NCBI GenBank assembly: GCA_030544235.1
Contig: CM060477.1
Coordinates: 10,085,934-10,149,933, forward strand
Length of the DNA stretch: 64,000 nucleotides
Reading direction: 5' to 3'
Origin: Lepturacanthus savala
Lineage: Eukaryota > Chordata > Actinopteri > Scombriformes > Trichiuridae
A model generated the notes under the pieces. The model made no database searches. It worked only from the letters and a program-made list of their open reading frames with translations, and was not told the DNA's origin. Positions 38,626-50,874 of the stretch are shown piece after piece. The first letter of the stretch is position 1. The number at the start of each line of letters is the position of its first letter. Made by a program: the position numbers and the translations under genes.

Positions 38626-41600
38626 ATTTTGAACGATCATGCATTTGCGATCAGATACACAAATCTAAACACCTCTGATTGTAATAAATCAGTGGTAATG
38701 CTTGAGCGTAATCAAATAAAAAAAAATTGCAGCACCTTCTTGAAACAAGATAAAGAAAAGCAACTGTTACAGTTTATGTTCCATAGATAGAAAGCCATGC
38801 TATCACAGACACATACTTCCAACTGCTCTATCTGTATTGCAATAGTGGGATGTTCCACTTTGTGTGAGAGACAAAAACACTGTAAAATGAAAACATAAAC
38901 CATTTTTTTTCAAAATAAATGTATTTTCTTTTCCTTTTTTTTTCAGAGGGATTGCAACAGTAAAACATGAAACTGAAACAAAACAGAGCATAGAAAAAGA
39001 AGTTCCACTCCAGGCCGTTATTTAAAACAAAGCAGAAAGCTATGATTAAAAATATGATTAAAAAATATTTTAAAATACACAACTTCTGCCCTTACATGCA
39101 GTATGTCAGACTGAATTAGGGCAACATCCAGTTATTATTACTTTATCGATTAATTTGTTGATTATTATAATTAGAAATTGTGATAAATTTTGATCACCAT
39201 GTCCAAAACCTGCAAAACAAGCCTGATAAACATAAACTGTACCTCTTTTCAAAGTGTTTGCATGTGTTTTGTTAACAGTGACATGTGTGTAAACTGCCTT
39301 AATATTTGCTTTGGAAAACCATTATATTAGATTCACTGAGCCTAAAACCCCCCGCCGCTTTTGAAAAAGCTCTGCCCATACCCATAAACCAAACCATTGA
39401 ATTTATGCCCAGTACAGCTTAAAAATAATGGCATCTCTTCAAGGACAAAAAAATAAAAAGCAATTTTTCTAGATAGAGAAAACTTGTGTAAGTATTTGAG
39501 CTTTAACAGATGTATCCTCTGAAAGCAGGGATGCAGGGGCTCTTCCATTAAATTCAAGTATAATCAAGGCACTAAAACACGTCTTTCTTTAGCTTAAACT
39601 CTGGACTAGACTGCATGTTTTCAGTTTGGCTTGCTCTACATGAATGAGTTAATAAATGAATGAAGTCAGCTGAGGTTTGCTTTCAGAAAAGTCACTGTTT
39701 TTACAATCTTAATGCTATAAGTCCTGTGTATTCCATACTTAAATAAATACAGCTTTTCTTATATTTTATTCTCACAATGCATATTATATTAAAAACCATA
39801 AGTGGCGTAGGTCTTTAAAGTCCCCGTTTCTTACCAAAGCTGTTAAGTTGTTTCAAGTAGGATCACATTTATATCACACTTTGTATGTCAAGAAATGCAC
39901 AGTTCATCAAGCCAGAAAAACACTTTGCGGTCAGCCTTTATGTCACTTGGCTAGAATCTTTAACACAATTTTATGCCAATTTCATGAAAACTTTGATCTA
40001 TTATTGGGTCAAAACTTGGATGGACGGAGGACAATTTTTCTCTCGTGGAAAGTGTGAGACAAGTTCAAAAGCAATGACAGGCCGGCTACCGGCTGATGCC
40101 TTTTCCATGCTGCAGGTCAAATTAGGATCATATGCTACTCACTGCACACCAGAAACCGCAGGGTGCCAAACCAGGAAACCTGTCATAACTGTTTCACTGC
40201 ATCTAGAAATGATAGAATTACTTTCTCATCAAAATCAGTCATCGCATTTATGTTTCTAATTGGTTTTTCAATGAGACATCTTTTTCCGCTAGAAGTAAAT
40301 TCAAAGAATTCAAAGACAGCCCAAAAAAAACAAGAAATTACTTTTTATAATGCACGTATATATATGGTACATTTAAATGTGTTGGCAGTGGTTGAAGCCA
40401 CTGGTGGCTTGTATACAGAATAATACAACTGGGCTTGTTAATATTATATATTATTTATGTAAGATATCTTTATTATATCTACAAATGTAAGAACATCTTT
40501 TATGTAATTATAGTCAAATATGATATATCATTATATAATATAATAGCATTATTCTTATTCTTAAGAATAAGAACCTATTTACCTATTTTTAACATATACA
40601 TTTCTGAAGTGGCTTTATAAACAAATATAAGAATAACATTGAAATGCCAAACATTATTATCACATTTAACATTGAAAGGTTGTGCACCTGTTTTAACGTG
40701 TCAAAATGAAAAAAAATCTGAGGAAAAGTAGTCACCAAAATGCTAGCAGATGCTAACTGGAGTTAGCTGACAAATTAGGAACTATTAGCAGTTAGATGCA
40801 AATAGATTCCCAGCGTGTCAAACAGCGTTTTTTTCGTCGCGCCCCTTAAGATATGGATGTAAAAAGTCCGTATTAAAAGCACATGCATGACCAATGCGCT
40901 CAACACTGACTCTGATGACTATGACGCAACATTTGACGCAGGAGTTAGCATCTGCACTGTTAGCACTGTCAGCATTGCTAATTAAAATGTAAGCAAATTA
41001 TTATGGGGGATGGGTTCATGCTGGATGCAGATGTCTCCAATAGGAAGACACTTATATACGCACCACCTCAGGGTGTCCTACTGTACATGACTGGCCACCC
41101 ACGGATCCTCTCTCCATAAGAGCCATATATGTCATAGTATGAGTCATCAAATCAAACGTTTTAGGACATTCTACCAATGACAATGTATCTTTCATAACTA
41201 CTTCCAAAACTATAAGACAACCAGATATTTTGAAGGAAAGGTGGGCAGCTTCCTGTTCCCCCTGACAGGGCCGGCTACGCCCGCACAGAGGAGATGAGGC
41301 ATCTCACTCCGACTGACAAAGTGCTATAATTCATCACAATAATGGGCTATGATTCATGCATTTCAGGTAGGGCCACCTAATTGGCGTAAGTGACAATGTA
41401 GACACTGTCTCTTGAGTGTACAGGCTGTCCAGACAGACAGATTTGTGTGAGAATGGACATTAATAAGCTTATTTCATTCAGCAGATCCTCCATCCGTGGC
41501 TCAATTTTTATGCATTCAGCTAGAATTCTTCTTTCATACTGGACAGCACAAGCTTTTTTTCTATCTTCAATTTCTTCATGATTGGTGTTGGTAATGATCT

Positions 41601-41629
41601 CAGTTATTTTGCATGTGTGGTTGTTGTTT

Positions 41630-41632
<3 letters not shown>
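38626..41632. other. Intergenic, no gene recognised
   Basis: AT-rich sequence with poly-T and poly-A tracts. A 124-residue frame (39885-40259) has no identifiable domain. GCTAAC/GTTAGC-rich text near 40740-40990 is typical of dispersed fish repeats but not delimitable. Confidence 0.4.

Positions 41633-41700
<68 letters not shown>
41633..41700. repeat. (TA)34 dinucleotide microsatellite
   Basis: A pure TA tract directly preceding the tandem duplication at 41.73 kb. Confidence 0.95.
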
Positions 41701-41703
<3 letters not shown>

Positions 41704-41727
41704 TTACTTTACTACAACAGGGCTAGT

Positions 41728-41995
41728 CAGTTAGCATGCTAACTTGAGCATGCAACGCAATACAAAGATGCCACAGTAATTTCTCCATTTTTGGATGTTT
41801 TAAACTTAAAATATCATACACATTGCAAAGCAATGTTATTATTATGCCCAAATGAGGTCGTTTTTGAAGACTAGTTGGCTTTTTTTGGTTTGGAGTAAAC
41901 AATACTTTTTGACTCACATCAGTTAGCATGCTAACTTGAGCATGCAACACAACACAAAGAGGCCTGTGACATAATGTCAACACAGTTATTTCTCC
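41728..41995. repeat. Tandem duplication with a period of about 192 bases
   Basis: CAGTTAGCATGCTAACTTGA occurs at 41728 and again at 41920, and the text after each (GCATGCAAC, CACAAAGA-type, TATTTCTCCAT-type) is also shared. The second copy has a small insertion (CCTGTGACATAATG region). Part of the unit (TTTTTGAAGAC...TTTTGGTTTGGAGT, 41858-41897) recurs at 45886-45926, so the unit belongs to a dispersed family. Confidence 0.75.
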
Positions 41996-43069
41996 ATATA
42001 TGATTGATTTAAATTAATCTTTGGGTGTTTTTAACTTAAATTATCTTACACATCATCTTTTAATCAAGAATCCCCATCAGAGATGGTTTCTTTTTCTTCT
42101 TTGCATGTCGCCCCTGGCAGCCATGTAACTACAACAAGATCAAAAAAATACTGGCAAGAATCCCAATAAAACAATGTAGTAATGTATTTTCATGTGCAAA
42201 GCTCTTGCTAAAAAGCTCTTTTTCCAAAAACATGCAATCACAGGGCATTGCCATATTGTGGAAATAAGCTCCTGCTTCCTTCTTACATCTTTTTGCACAT
42301 AGGAGACATGTCGGGGCTACATTCGTTGAGAAACCGAGGTGTGCACTATGACCTATGAAGTATGCAGCCCTGGCTTTTATTTAACCAATTATATCAAAAG
42401 GTTTTACTTGACAGTGAAAATACATTCCAAGGATTCCAAAATCATTATTCTATGTACTGATTTCATCAGTGCTATACTGACCCAGGGACTGCAGCGTCTG
42501 ATAAAAGGAGCCCACTGTGAGATTTGTGCGAATATTCAAATGCATTTATTTTACATGGCAATGTTTATTTGAAGTGACCAATGTGATGCGATGCACATAG
42601 ATCTTCATCAGGGTCACTGTCAGCAGTAGCTTACACACCTATCGTGTTACGCTAATGAGTTGAGTGAGAGGAACGCTACCCTAATGTTTGAGAAGTGATA
42701 CAGGAAGGAGGGGGAAGAGAAAGGGGGAGAGATGTATGTAAAAAAAATGTAAAAATGAAGCTATACAATATAATGTAACTACCAAGTCAAGATGGACCTA
42801 ATCATTTTCATATGTACACATGATAAATTCATCAATCTATAACCAGGTCCACGTTTTTCTGTCCATGACTGCACTAATGTCCTTTTCAACAACTTCTAAC
42901 ACCTTGACTTTCAGGGTAGTAGGGTTGCCAATGTCCCATTCGCACATAATGCGATGCCATAGCTTTCAAAGTGTGGGAAAGTGAGCCGCCCCTCAGAGAA
43001 CATAAAAACAGCTGCACTCCCCCTCCCCCGTTATTATTGATATTACTACTATGATTGTTGTTGCCATAC
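41996..43069. other. Intergenic, nothing recognised
   Basis: No gene or defined repeat seen. Confidence 0.45.
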
Positions 43070-43440
43070 TGTCAAGTCAAGTCAGTTTTATTTATAGAGT
43101 GCAAAATCATAACATAAGTTATCTCATGACGCTTTTCAAATAGAACTGGTCTGGACTATAAATAGAGAAGCAACATTCCCCCGTGAGCACGCACTTGGCA
43201 ACGGTGACAAGAAATGATTCCCCTTTTAACGGCAAGAAACCATGAGCAGAAACTGGCCGTGGGTTGGCAGACGTCTGTCTTGGTTTGAGAGGGAGACGGA
43301 GATGGAGACGCACGGCAGCAGCAATGACAGTTACAGCTAAAATTAAATTAGAAATAACAAGTATATCAAATATAAAATTAAGACTATGAATGACAGTAAT
43401 AGAAGAAGTCAACAAGAAGTCTTCCACAGTCAGATATGAT
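43070..43440 (-). mobile_element. L2-like LINE 3' region (minus orientation)
   Basis: The segment starts with GTCAAGTCAAGTCAG and TTTTATTTATAGAG, then has GCAACATTCCCCCGTGAGCA, CAAGAAACCATGAGCAG and GGGAGACGGAGATGGAGACG. Read in reverse it follows the familiar fish repeat with AGTTTTTCC-like text and a TATAAATAAAAT-type end before a pentanucleotide tail. It is diverged and lacks coding sequence. Confidence 0.6.
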
Positions 43441-44034
43441 GATGTTAATCAGATATGATGAAGTAGAAAATGATATTACTATATGGTATTTCTAGTAGTG
43501 TCAGGAATGAGACATTTATGTTCTTAGTTATACAAGTGTGAGTATTTTTTTTAATCTGTCACTGCCACAAAGTGCCTAAGTCATATTGCAATGGTTTTGA
43601 ACAAGAAAAAACAGTCACATTGGTACTTTTGAAATATTTTTGGTATTTTTTTATTGATATTTTAACAGTACATTGAACTAGATGTGTGAACAAATATGCA
43701 AAAAGAAATAGACCCATCATCACTTGTCTAACAAAACTTCGGCAGAATTATGGCTTGACTTAGGCATTTTTGTCGAACATAAATGTGAACTACATCTATC
43801 ATACCTTGAAGCAAAAAGGTTATTTTAGGTTTAAATACTCAATTCATAATTCCTTTAAATGAAATTACATTTAGTGTCTAGACAACTGAAGAAATATAGC
43901 CGCTCTGTCCTCTGCCATTTGGCTTGGATCAAAACTGCTGAAGTCAAATGAATGACTTAGATAGTGTTGTGATTGGCCAACAGCATCTGCAGAAAGACAG
44001 GATGATGCAGCAGTGGCGGGAGAGTGAAGTCCAC
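43441..44034. other. Intergenic, nothing recognised
   Basis: AT-rich sequence without a supported element or exon. Confidence 0.45.
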
Positions 44035-44950
44035 AGATGGATGTTACTAACGTACCTCCTTGGAGTTTCTGTGCTCTATCGTCCAGCAGGTTCTCGTGGA
44101 TCGTGGCTGCTGCTGTGATCCTGCACGACGTCCACTACACATTTATTACTGGGAGTGGCTACTGCTTCAGTTCAGCCGCATGAGGCCCAGTGATGACGAG
44201 TCCTGATGCGACTCATCAAGGCCCCCCTGATTCTCTACAGACGGAATCATTTTTACATCTCACAGGCTGATAAATCATCATCAGATGCATGTAACAAATA
44301 ACACAAGTAATACAGTTTGTGCATTTAAGGTTAGACTGAAAACATTCCTGTTCCAAAAGGCCTATGGCTCAGGCTAGCTAAAGGTAGACTTAAGTGAGAA
44401 TGCTGGGGGGAGTACAGTGCACTGAGCCCTATCATCTCTTTCTGGTACCATGTACCACTGTCCATCATTAATAAACAGTATCTAGTTTATACTTGGTCTT
44501 TTCATCATTATTCACCCAGAGTCCCTCTCCCCACCAGTGGCTACTGTTTCAGGTCAACGGCACGAAGCCCAATGATGACGAGTCCTGATGCGACTCATCG
44601 ACGCCCCCCTGATGAACCTACTCCTTCACCTGCCTGGTTGGACCCACCCTTCTGCCCCCACCCTACGGCATCTCTACAGACTGAAACATCTTTACAGACT
44701 GATGCATATCATCAGATGGATGTCTGTCAGTCCTGGTTCATCTATAGCCTGTCCGTCCATGGGAGTGGATCTCTCCTTCACTGTGGTTCTCCCCGAGGTT
44801 TCTCCTTTTTCCAACTGGGTTTTGGAGTTTTTCCTTGCCGGAGGGTCTAAGGACGGGGGATGTCGGGGTCACTGACTGAATTTTGTGAAGCCCAGTGAGG
44901 CAACTGTGTTGTGATGTTGGGCTATAAATAAAATTGAATTGAATTGAATT
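44035..44950 (+). mobile_element. L2-like LINE 3' region with (GAATT)n tail, copy A
   Basis: The block from CCACCAGTGGCTACTGTTTC (44532) to GGGCTATAAATAAAATTGAA (44920) ends in GAATT repeats and is almost identical to 49710-50130. A diverged partial repeat of the same block (GGAGTGGCTACTGC, GATGACGAGTCCTGATGCG) precedes it at 44150-44283. The frame at 44572-44850 is shared with copy B only because the repeat itself is conserved; it is not a gene. Confidence 0.65.
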
Positions 44951-45308
44951 GGGCGCTGTTGCCTCACAGCAAGAAGGTCGCAGGTTCAAGGTTGCAGGTT
45001 CAAGACCTCCTTGGTCCTCGGTCTGGGACCTTTCTGTGTGGAGTTTGCATGTTCTCCCCGTGTCTGCGTGGGTTTTCACCAGGTACTCCGGCTTCCTCCC
45101 ACAGTCCAAAAACATGCTGAGGTTAATTGGAGACTCTAAATTGTCCATAGGTGTGAGTGTGTGAGTGAATGGTGTGTGTGCCCCACGATTGGCTGGCGAC
45201 CATCTGGGGTGTATCCCTGCCTCTCGCCGTAACGCACTGGGATTGGCTCCAGCAGACCATGTGACCCTAATGAGGAATAAGCAGCTATAGAAAATGACTG
45301 ACTGACTG
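44951..45308 (+). mobile_element. tRNA-like SINE copy 6, nested in the (GAATT)n tail
   Basis: The copy begins GGGCGCTGTTGCC; compared with copy 2, about 23 bases of the head are deleted between two GCG triplets, removing the A-box. It also has a short duplicated stretch (CAGGTTCAAG-GTTG-CAGGTTCAAG). GAATTGAATT lies on both sides, so the SINE inserted into the pentamer tail of copy A. Confidence 0.88.
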
Positions 45309-48300
45309 AATTGAATTGAAGTTATGCAAATAGTTCGATTTGGCCCAAAAAATGACTTAGACAATTATGCTATGATGCTAACGAAATGCATCCGTTTTAA
45401 ATATATATGATATATGGCGGACTGTGATAATCCACCCCAAGAAAATACACTGCATTTGTTTTTATTGAAAATAATTCATTTTTGTTTTTCATAAAAAAAG
45501 ACAGTGACAGTATGTAAACAAATTTGACATTTAAAGGAAGGATTTAAAGGAAGAGAACGGCTTCAGGGACTTTTCAAAAATGGAAAAGCATCATTATTAT
45601 GCCCATATGAGCCAGTGTTAGAACAATACATTTTTGTCCTTAGGTACTCTGACATGCAGTAAAAGTTAAATGTCTATTAGTTAAAACATTCCATAAGGAT
45701 TTTGTAGCCAGGTTGCGGGAGGGGGACGTTAGCTCTGTACCACCTCGTCTCTCAAGGTCGTTGCGTGCTTGAATGACAACCCAGGTGGTTGTGTGAACGA
45801 TTGTTGCAGAGATACGTCACACTGAAGAATGCTCCGATTGTGCTTCGCGGTGTTTCTTATTTGTGACGCTGTTGCATCACAAAATATGTTTTTGAAGACC
45901 GGTGGGGCTTCTTTTGGTTTGGAGTCACTGTTTTCTATTCAAGGGCTCGGCTCTTTGGAGGGTTTAATCCACTGTATTTCTTTTGTATTCTCATTCAGTA
46001 AAGCGGTTTGCCTTGTGTGTTGCCTTGTCATCAAACTCTTCATCTGTGTTACATACACGTCTTAAGTCCTATCCACACTGGACTAGTATTACCTGGGGCC
46101 CTCATGGGATTTGTGTTTTATGTGGCAGATACACAAAGTCTGCAATTTACATACATTTACTAACAGTATCCACCTGTAGGACAGGCTGCCAACCTTTAGC
46201 CTACAGTCTAAATGATCTAAATACATAAATGTGATGGACAGCGTGATGCAGAACAAACTGATTCCTGCTCCGAGCTCTGAAGTCGTCTGAATTCCTGTTT
46301 AATTCTTTCCTGCCAGTGATAAGATAGCAGGATCATTAATTGTTTTCACTGTTATTCTCTGGGATGCACTGTTACTGATCATCTGACCAAAATTGATTCA
46401 CTAGAGGAAGAGGAAGAAGCAGTGCGTTGTTTGCCGTATCATTGATCAGTATGGACGCTTACGTTTCTGTCATTGAATTTACCATTATAGTTATTGTGCT
46501 TTGGATTCATGTTTTGTCTCAAAGTGTCTTACATCATTTTTTGTGTATTGTCTTCCTTTCAGCCTTTGACTACACACACATCTTACACACGCACCCTTCA
46601 CGGTTTGTTTCCATACTCAAGAAATATATGTTTTGCTTGGAAAATTGCCTTTTTTTTTTCTTTGTCAGGAAGAAGCCGGTGTCGGATTTTCTCTGTGAAT
46701 ATTTAAATAAAATTTCTTTATATTTATTATACCTTCTGATTTTAACTGTGCCTTAAAGTTTTTTTTCCTCTCTTGGCAGATGTATGAAAGAGTAGCCCCC
46801 CCTCATACAGGCTTTGGCTGTTCCCCATAAAGTTGATGCAGATGTGACTGGAGTGCGGTTAGCAGATTTAAAAAAAAAAAAAAATCTCCCACTGTTCCTT
46901 CAGGTATAATGTGAATGAATGACTTATTGAGCAGAATAGGATTTAGATGCCAAGGGTCATAATATGGCGGGTCTGATTCTAATATGGGTATGATTTATGT
47001 CAGGTCTTTACTCAAATGAGTAAATAATTATTGATTAACGTGGATATGAAAAGGATGTATAATCCCTTTTTTAAGGTCTATTGTTATCCATGGACACACA
47101 ATGCAAAGATTATATAATGACTGGGTATGGATGATAAGTCTGCCTATAGAGCTAAATGAACTCCAAATTCAGAGTATTAATGATCTAACTAACAAGCAGT
47201 CCACAAAAAGGAAACCTGCTATTAAAATATATCTTCCATTTTTAACTGATAGAGATTTATCAATGGTGAAGTTGAGCTTTTTATGAATTAATATTACTAC
47301 TCCCTAGAGTTATATGGGGAATAAAACTCCTGTCCAAACGATTCCCTCCTCAGTTTTAAGTGTTCGGTAAAATGTGTCTTCCAATGTTATTGTTCTTCAA
47401 CTGTGATAGAATCTTCTTCATTGTTACTGCACTATTGATAACTTTAATATTGAGCTCAGTAAACTCTGCATATTTTGACGCACATGCACACGCACGCAAA
47501 CGAGCGTAGTGCACGTCGGCTTCACACAAAATCCAGAAACACAGCACCTTTCCACAGGGTTGAGGTGGTTGGAGGTGGTTGTGTTTGTGCTTTAGAACAT
47601 AACTGCTGTGAACAAATCTGAAAAGAACATTTTATTTATCTATTTCTTGTTACAGCGAGGGGACAACATTTCGAATGCCATACATACTGACAAAGCCTGG
47701 ATACTCCTCCTCTAACAAAAAAAAAAAACAGTGTTATGTATTTGCATCAATGTTTTCTTAGTCTTTCCAAAAGGAAAAAACTCCATAACATCAGATTCAG
47801 AGACTACCCCAAAACATTGGCTCAAACGTAGTGATGCGTATATTGTCTCTGAGGGCCCTCAAATAAGAGAATGCTTGTCTGTAGTTTTACAATTTACATA
47901 TAAATCATGTGAGAGTAACTGGAAATACAATGCATGATAGCAAGCATCTAAAATATGCTTCTATAAACATAACAACAATAATGTAATACTCCACATGCGA
48001 CTTTCTAATAAAACCTTTAAACTTTAGTTAGAAGAAATCCATGTGCCTTTAAACTAAACGCCATGTGCAGTGTTCACTCAGTGTTTCACTCCTATGAACA
48101 GATTCAAATAGTCTTTTTTCTTTGCAATGAACATAAATCACCTGTAAAAGTAGTTTTTATATCAATATTTCCATATCTCATTCTGCTTTCCAAGGGCACT
48201 ATAACAGTTTCAGACATTAACCCTGTTTGCTAGCATGTTCTCTAGCTTGTCTTGTGCTTCCTGGTTTGGAGATAATGGATATGAACCATGCAAGAACAAG

Positions 48301-49504
48301 TCATTCAGCAGTCATTACAGTCTTGTCTTGATTTGAGTTCTAAATTCACCACTTTCACTTCCAAAGTGGATATTCATTCTACACATTTCTCATCTATTAC
48401 TTTGCTGATGTTTCCGTAGCCCCGTTAGCTTCCAGTAAAGTTAATTCTTCTCAAGGTTGATGTCTCGTTGTTTTCGGAACTCTTTGTTTCTTTTGTTCAG
48501 ACGGCCTTATATAAAGATGGCCGACGTCCACCCACAAATTTCTAACATCAATGGGAGTCTAACACACTTGACAGGGTTTCTTTAAAAAGATATTTAACAA
48601 AACAGCAGCCTCACTGTTTAATTAACTGGTGTGAATGTGCTTAACATCTGAACTTTAACATAAATTTTGTGAGATAACACAATGACCTGTGTTCTCCTCT
48701 CTTAATGTTCCATTTCTTTGTTCTATGAATGACCAAATTCCACTTTCTTGAAAAACGTTCCCTTCCTTTCCGTTCACTCTGCCACTTCATCTTCATCACC
48801 TCAACACTTATGTTTCTTTTTTGGCCGGGTCATGTTTTGCTCCTTGAAACCTCTTTGTTGAGGTCATTTTTTGGCAAGGGCTGGTTAGTGTTTGGAGCCC
48901 GGGGCCATTTATGGAGCCAAACCCTTTTTCCAGACAGACCATTAAATCAAGTCTTCTAGTCAAAGTTGGGGGACTCAGGTTAATGCTCTCTAATCATCAA
49001 ATATAACTCACAGAGTTATATCATACCACCTCTTTGATGGAACTTCGGGTTTATATCAACAGAGTTTAGATAGACAATGGGATTAGTGTGGGGGAGGCGG
49101 AGTTTGTTGTTCACTTGTTATATTTTCTTTGTTGTACTGTAATTTACTTGTCAGGGCTGATCTTACTTAGCTCTTTGTAATGGATATTCATTCATTATTG
49201 AGTACATGGTGTGGCTCAAGGAGCCAAGGAGGCGATTTAAATTTTGAAAGTTGAATGTAAACTTAGGAAAAATCCAAATGAACAAATACCTCACCCTTAT
49301 AAAATGTCGCAGAATGTCCCAAGTTAATCAACAATCACTTTAGGCAGTTCCGTGTCTCCATATTCATCTGAACATGTTACTGAACTCTTTGACTCCAATT
49401 AAGGTGTTGGAAAGGAGAATCTCTTTTACTAAACTGAGACAAGAAGCTTCTCTCCATGCAAAGAGTAAGGACCAGACAGGTTACCAATAGAATTTTATAG
49501 AAAA
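45309..49504. other. Intergenic with dispersed repeat pieces
   Basis: Positions 45886-45926 are related to the tandem unit at 41.86 kb. A stretch at 46.2-46.9 kb has short open frames without similarity. Some text near 47.1-47.35 kb could be old LINE sequence but is too broken to prove. No gene is recognised. Confidence 0.35.
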
Positions 49505-49605
49505 TGACTTTGAAAGATTAGGTTCTTTTTTCTGGACCCGACAGAAATTTGGTTTTGGAGATAAACATATTTCTTGGGTTACCACTTTGCCCATGGCATC
49601 TTTTA
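49505..49605 (+). pseudogene. L1-like reverse transcriptase fragment (upstream part)
   Basis: Translation gives RLGSFFWTRQKFGFGDKHISWVTTLP, in which the KFGFGxxxISWV block is typical of L1-clade reverse transcriptases. The frame is short and broken. The next L1 motif appears only after the inserted repeat copy B. Confidence 0.6.
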
Positions 49606-50130
49606 GAAACAAATAACACAGTTTGTGCATTTAAGGTTAGACTGAAAATATTGCTGTTCCAAAAGGCCTATGGTCAGCCTAGCTAAAGGTAGATTTAAAC
49701 CCTCTCCCCACCAGTGGCTACTGTTTCAGTTCAACGGCACGAAGCCCAATGATGACGAGTCCTGATGCGACTCATCGACGCCCCCCTGATGAACCTACTC
49801 CTTCACCTGCCTGGTTGGACCCACCCTTCTGCCCCCACCCTACGGCATCTCTACAGACTGAAACATCTTTACAGACTGATGCATATCATCAGATGGATGT
49901 CTGTCAGTCCTGGTTTATCTATAGCCTGTCCGTCCATGGGAGTGGATCTCTCCTTCACTGTGGTTCTCCCCGAGGTTTCTTCTTTCCCACTGGGTTTTGG
50001 AGTTCTTCCTTGCCGAGAAAGAGGGTCTAAGGACGGGGGATGTCTGAGTCACTTTGGACTGAATTTTATGATGCACTTTGAGACAACTGTGTTGTGATAT
50101 TGGGCTCTATAAATAAAATTGAATTGAATT
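49606..50130 (+). mobile_element. L2-like LINE 3' region with (GAATT)n tail, copy B
   Basis: Closely matches copy A, sharing TTTGTGCATTTAAGGTTAG, GATGACGAGTCCTGATGCG and the TATAAATAAAATTGAATTGAATT end, but lacks about 120 bases that copy A has in the middle. It lies between two pieces of an L1-like element. Confidence 0.75.
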
Positions 50131-50640
50131 ACTCATATATGGTGTCATATATGGTGTTTCTTTATGCGGATGACCTCTTCGTGTATATCTCAGATCTTTC
50201 AGTATAAGTTCGAACTGGTATTTACCAACATATTTATATCTTTTGGCTGTATATCTGATTGATTTTGGGTGCCGGCCTTAATAAAATGTAACCTATCGCT
50301 ATCAACCTGGATCAGTTCTCAGAAAGTTCCCCCATTCATTCCAGCATATACACACTGTTCGTCTGTGGTGCTCCTTTTGTAACATTGATAAATGAGTACA
50401 TGTATCCATCTGGAACAGGAAGATTCCAAGGCTCCGTAAGGCTTCAAAGGCGTATCCTCTCAGGGGTCTAGTATTGCCAAATTTTTGATTTTACTACTAG
50501 GGCAGTTCTGGCTTCATCTGGAGGGCTTCCACTATCCCACAACATGGATAATAATGGAATACCCCTCTCCTAGACCAACCTACCTGTCTGCTCTTGTTCA
50601 TGTTGCTGTGAATCTCTGTCTCCCTATTCAAAAAATATAA
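50131..50640 (+). pseudogene. L1-like reverse transcriptase fragment (YADD part)
   Basis: At 50160 the plus-strand frame reads LYADDLFVYISDLS, containing the YADD active-site motif of L1 reverse transcriptases (50163-50174). Downstream at about 50430-50490 another block reads RGLVLPNF followed by a stop and FYY, which fits the L1 'GGLALPNFxxYYxA' region. Multiple stops and frame changes show it is dead. About 70 residues expected between this part and 49605 are missing. Confidence 0.65.
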
Positions 50641-50667
50641 TAGTTAATATATTTAAATGCAATATAA

Positions 50668-50852
<185 letters not shown>

Positions 50853-50874
50853 ATCTATTTATGATCTACTAGAG

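Noticed and set aside
44572..50097. Near-identical frames at 44572-44850 and 49749-50030 that look like a two-copy gene family
   Set aside because: Both lie in copies of the same L2-like repeat 3' region, are out of frame with any coding domain, and end in the (GAATT)n tail.
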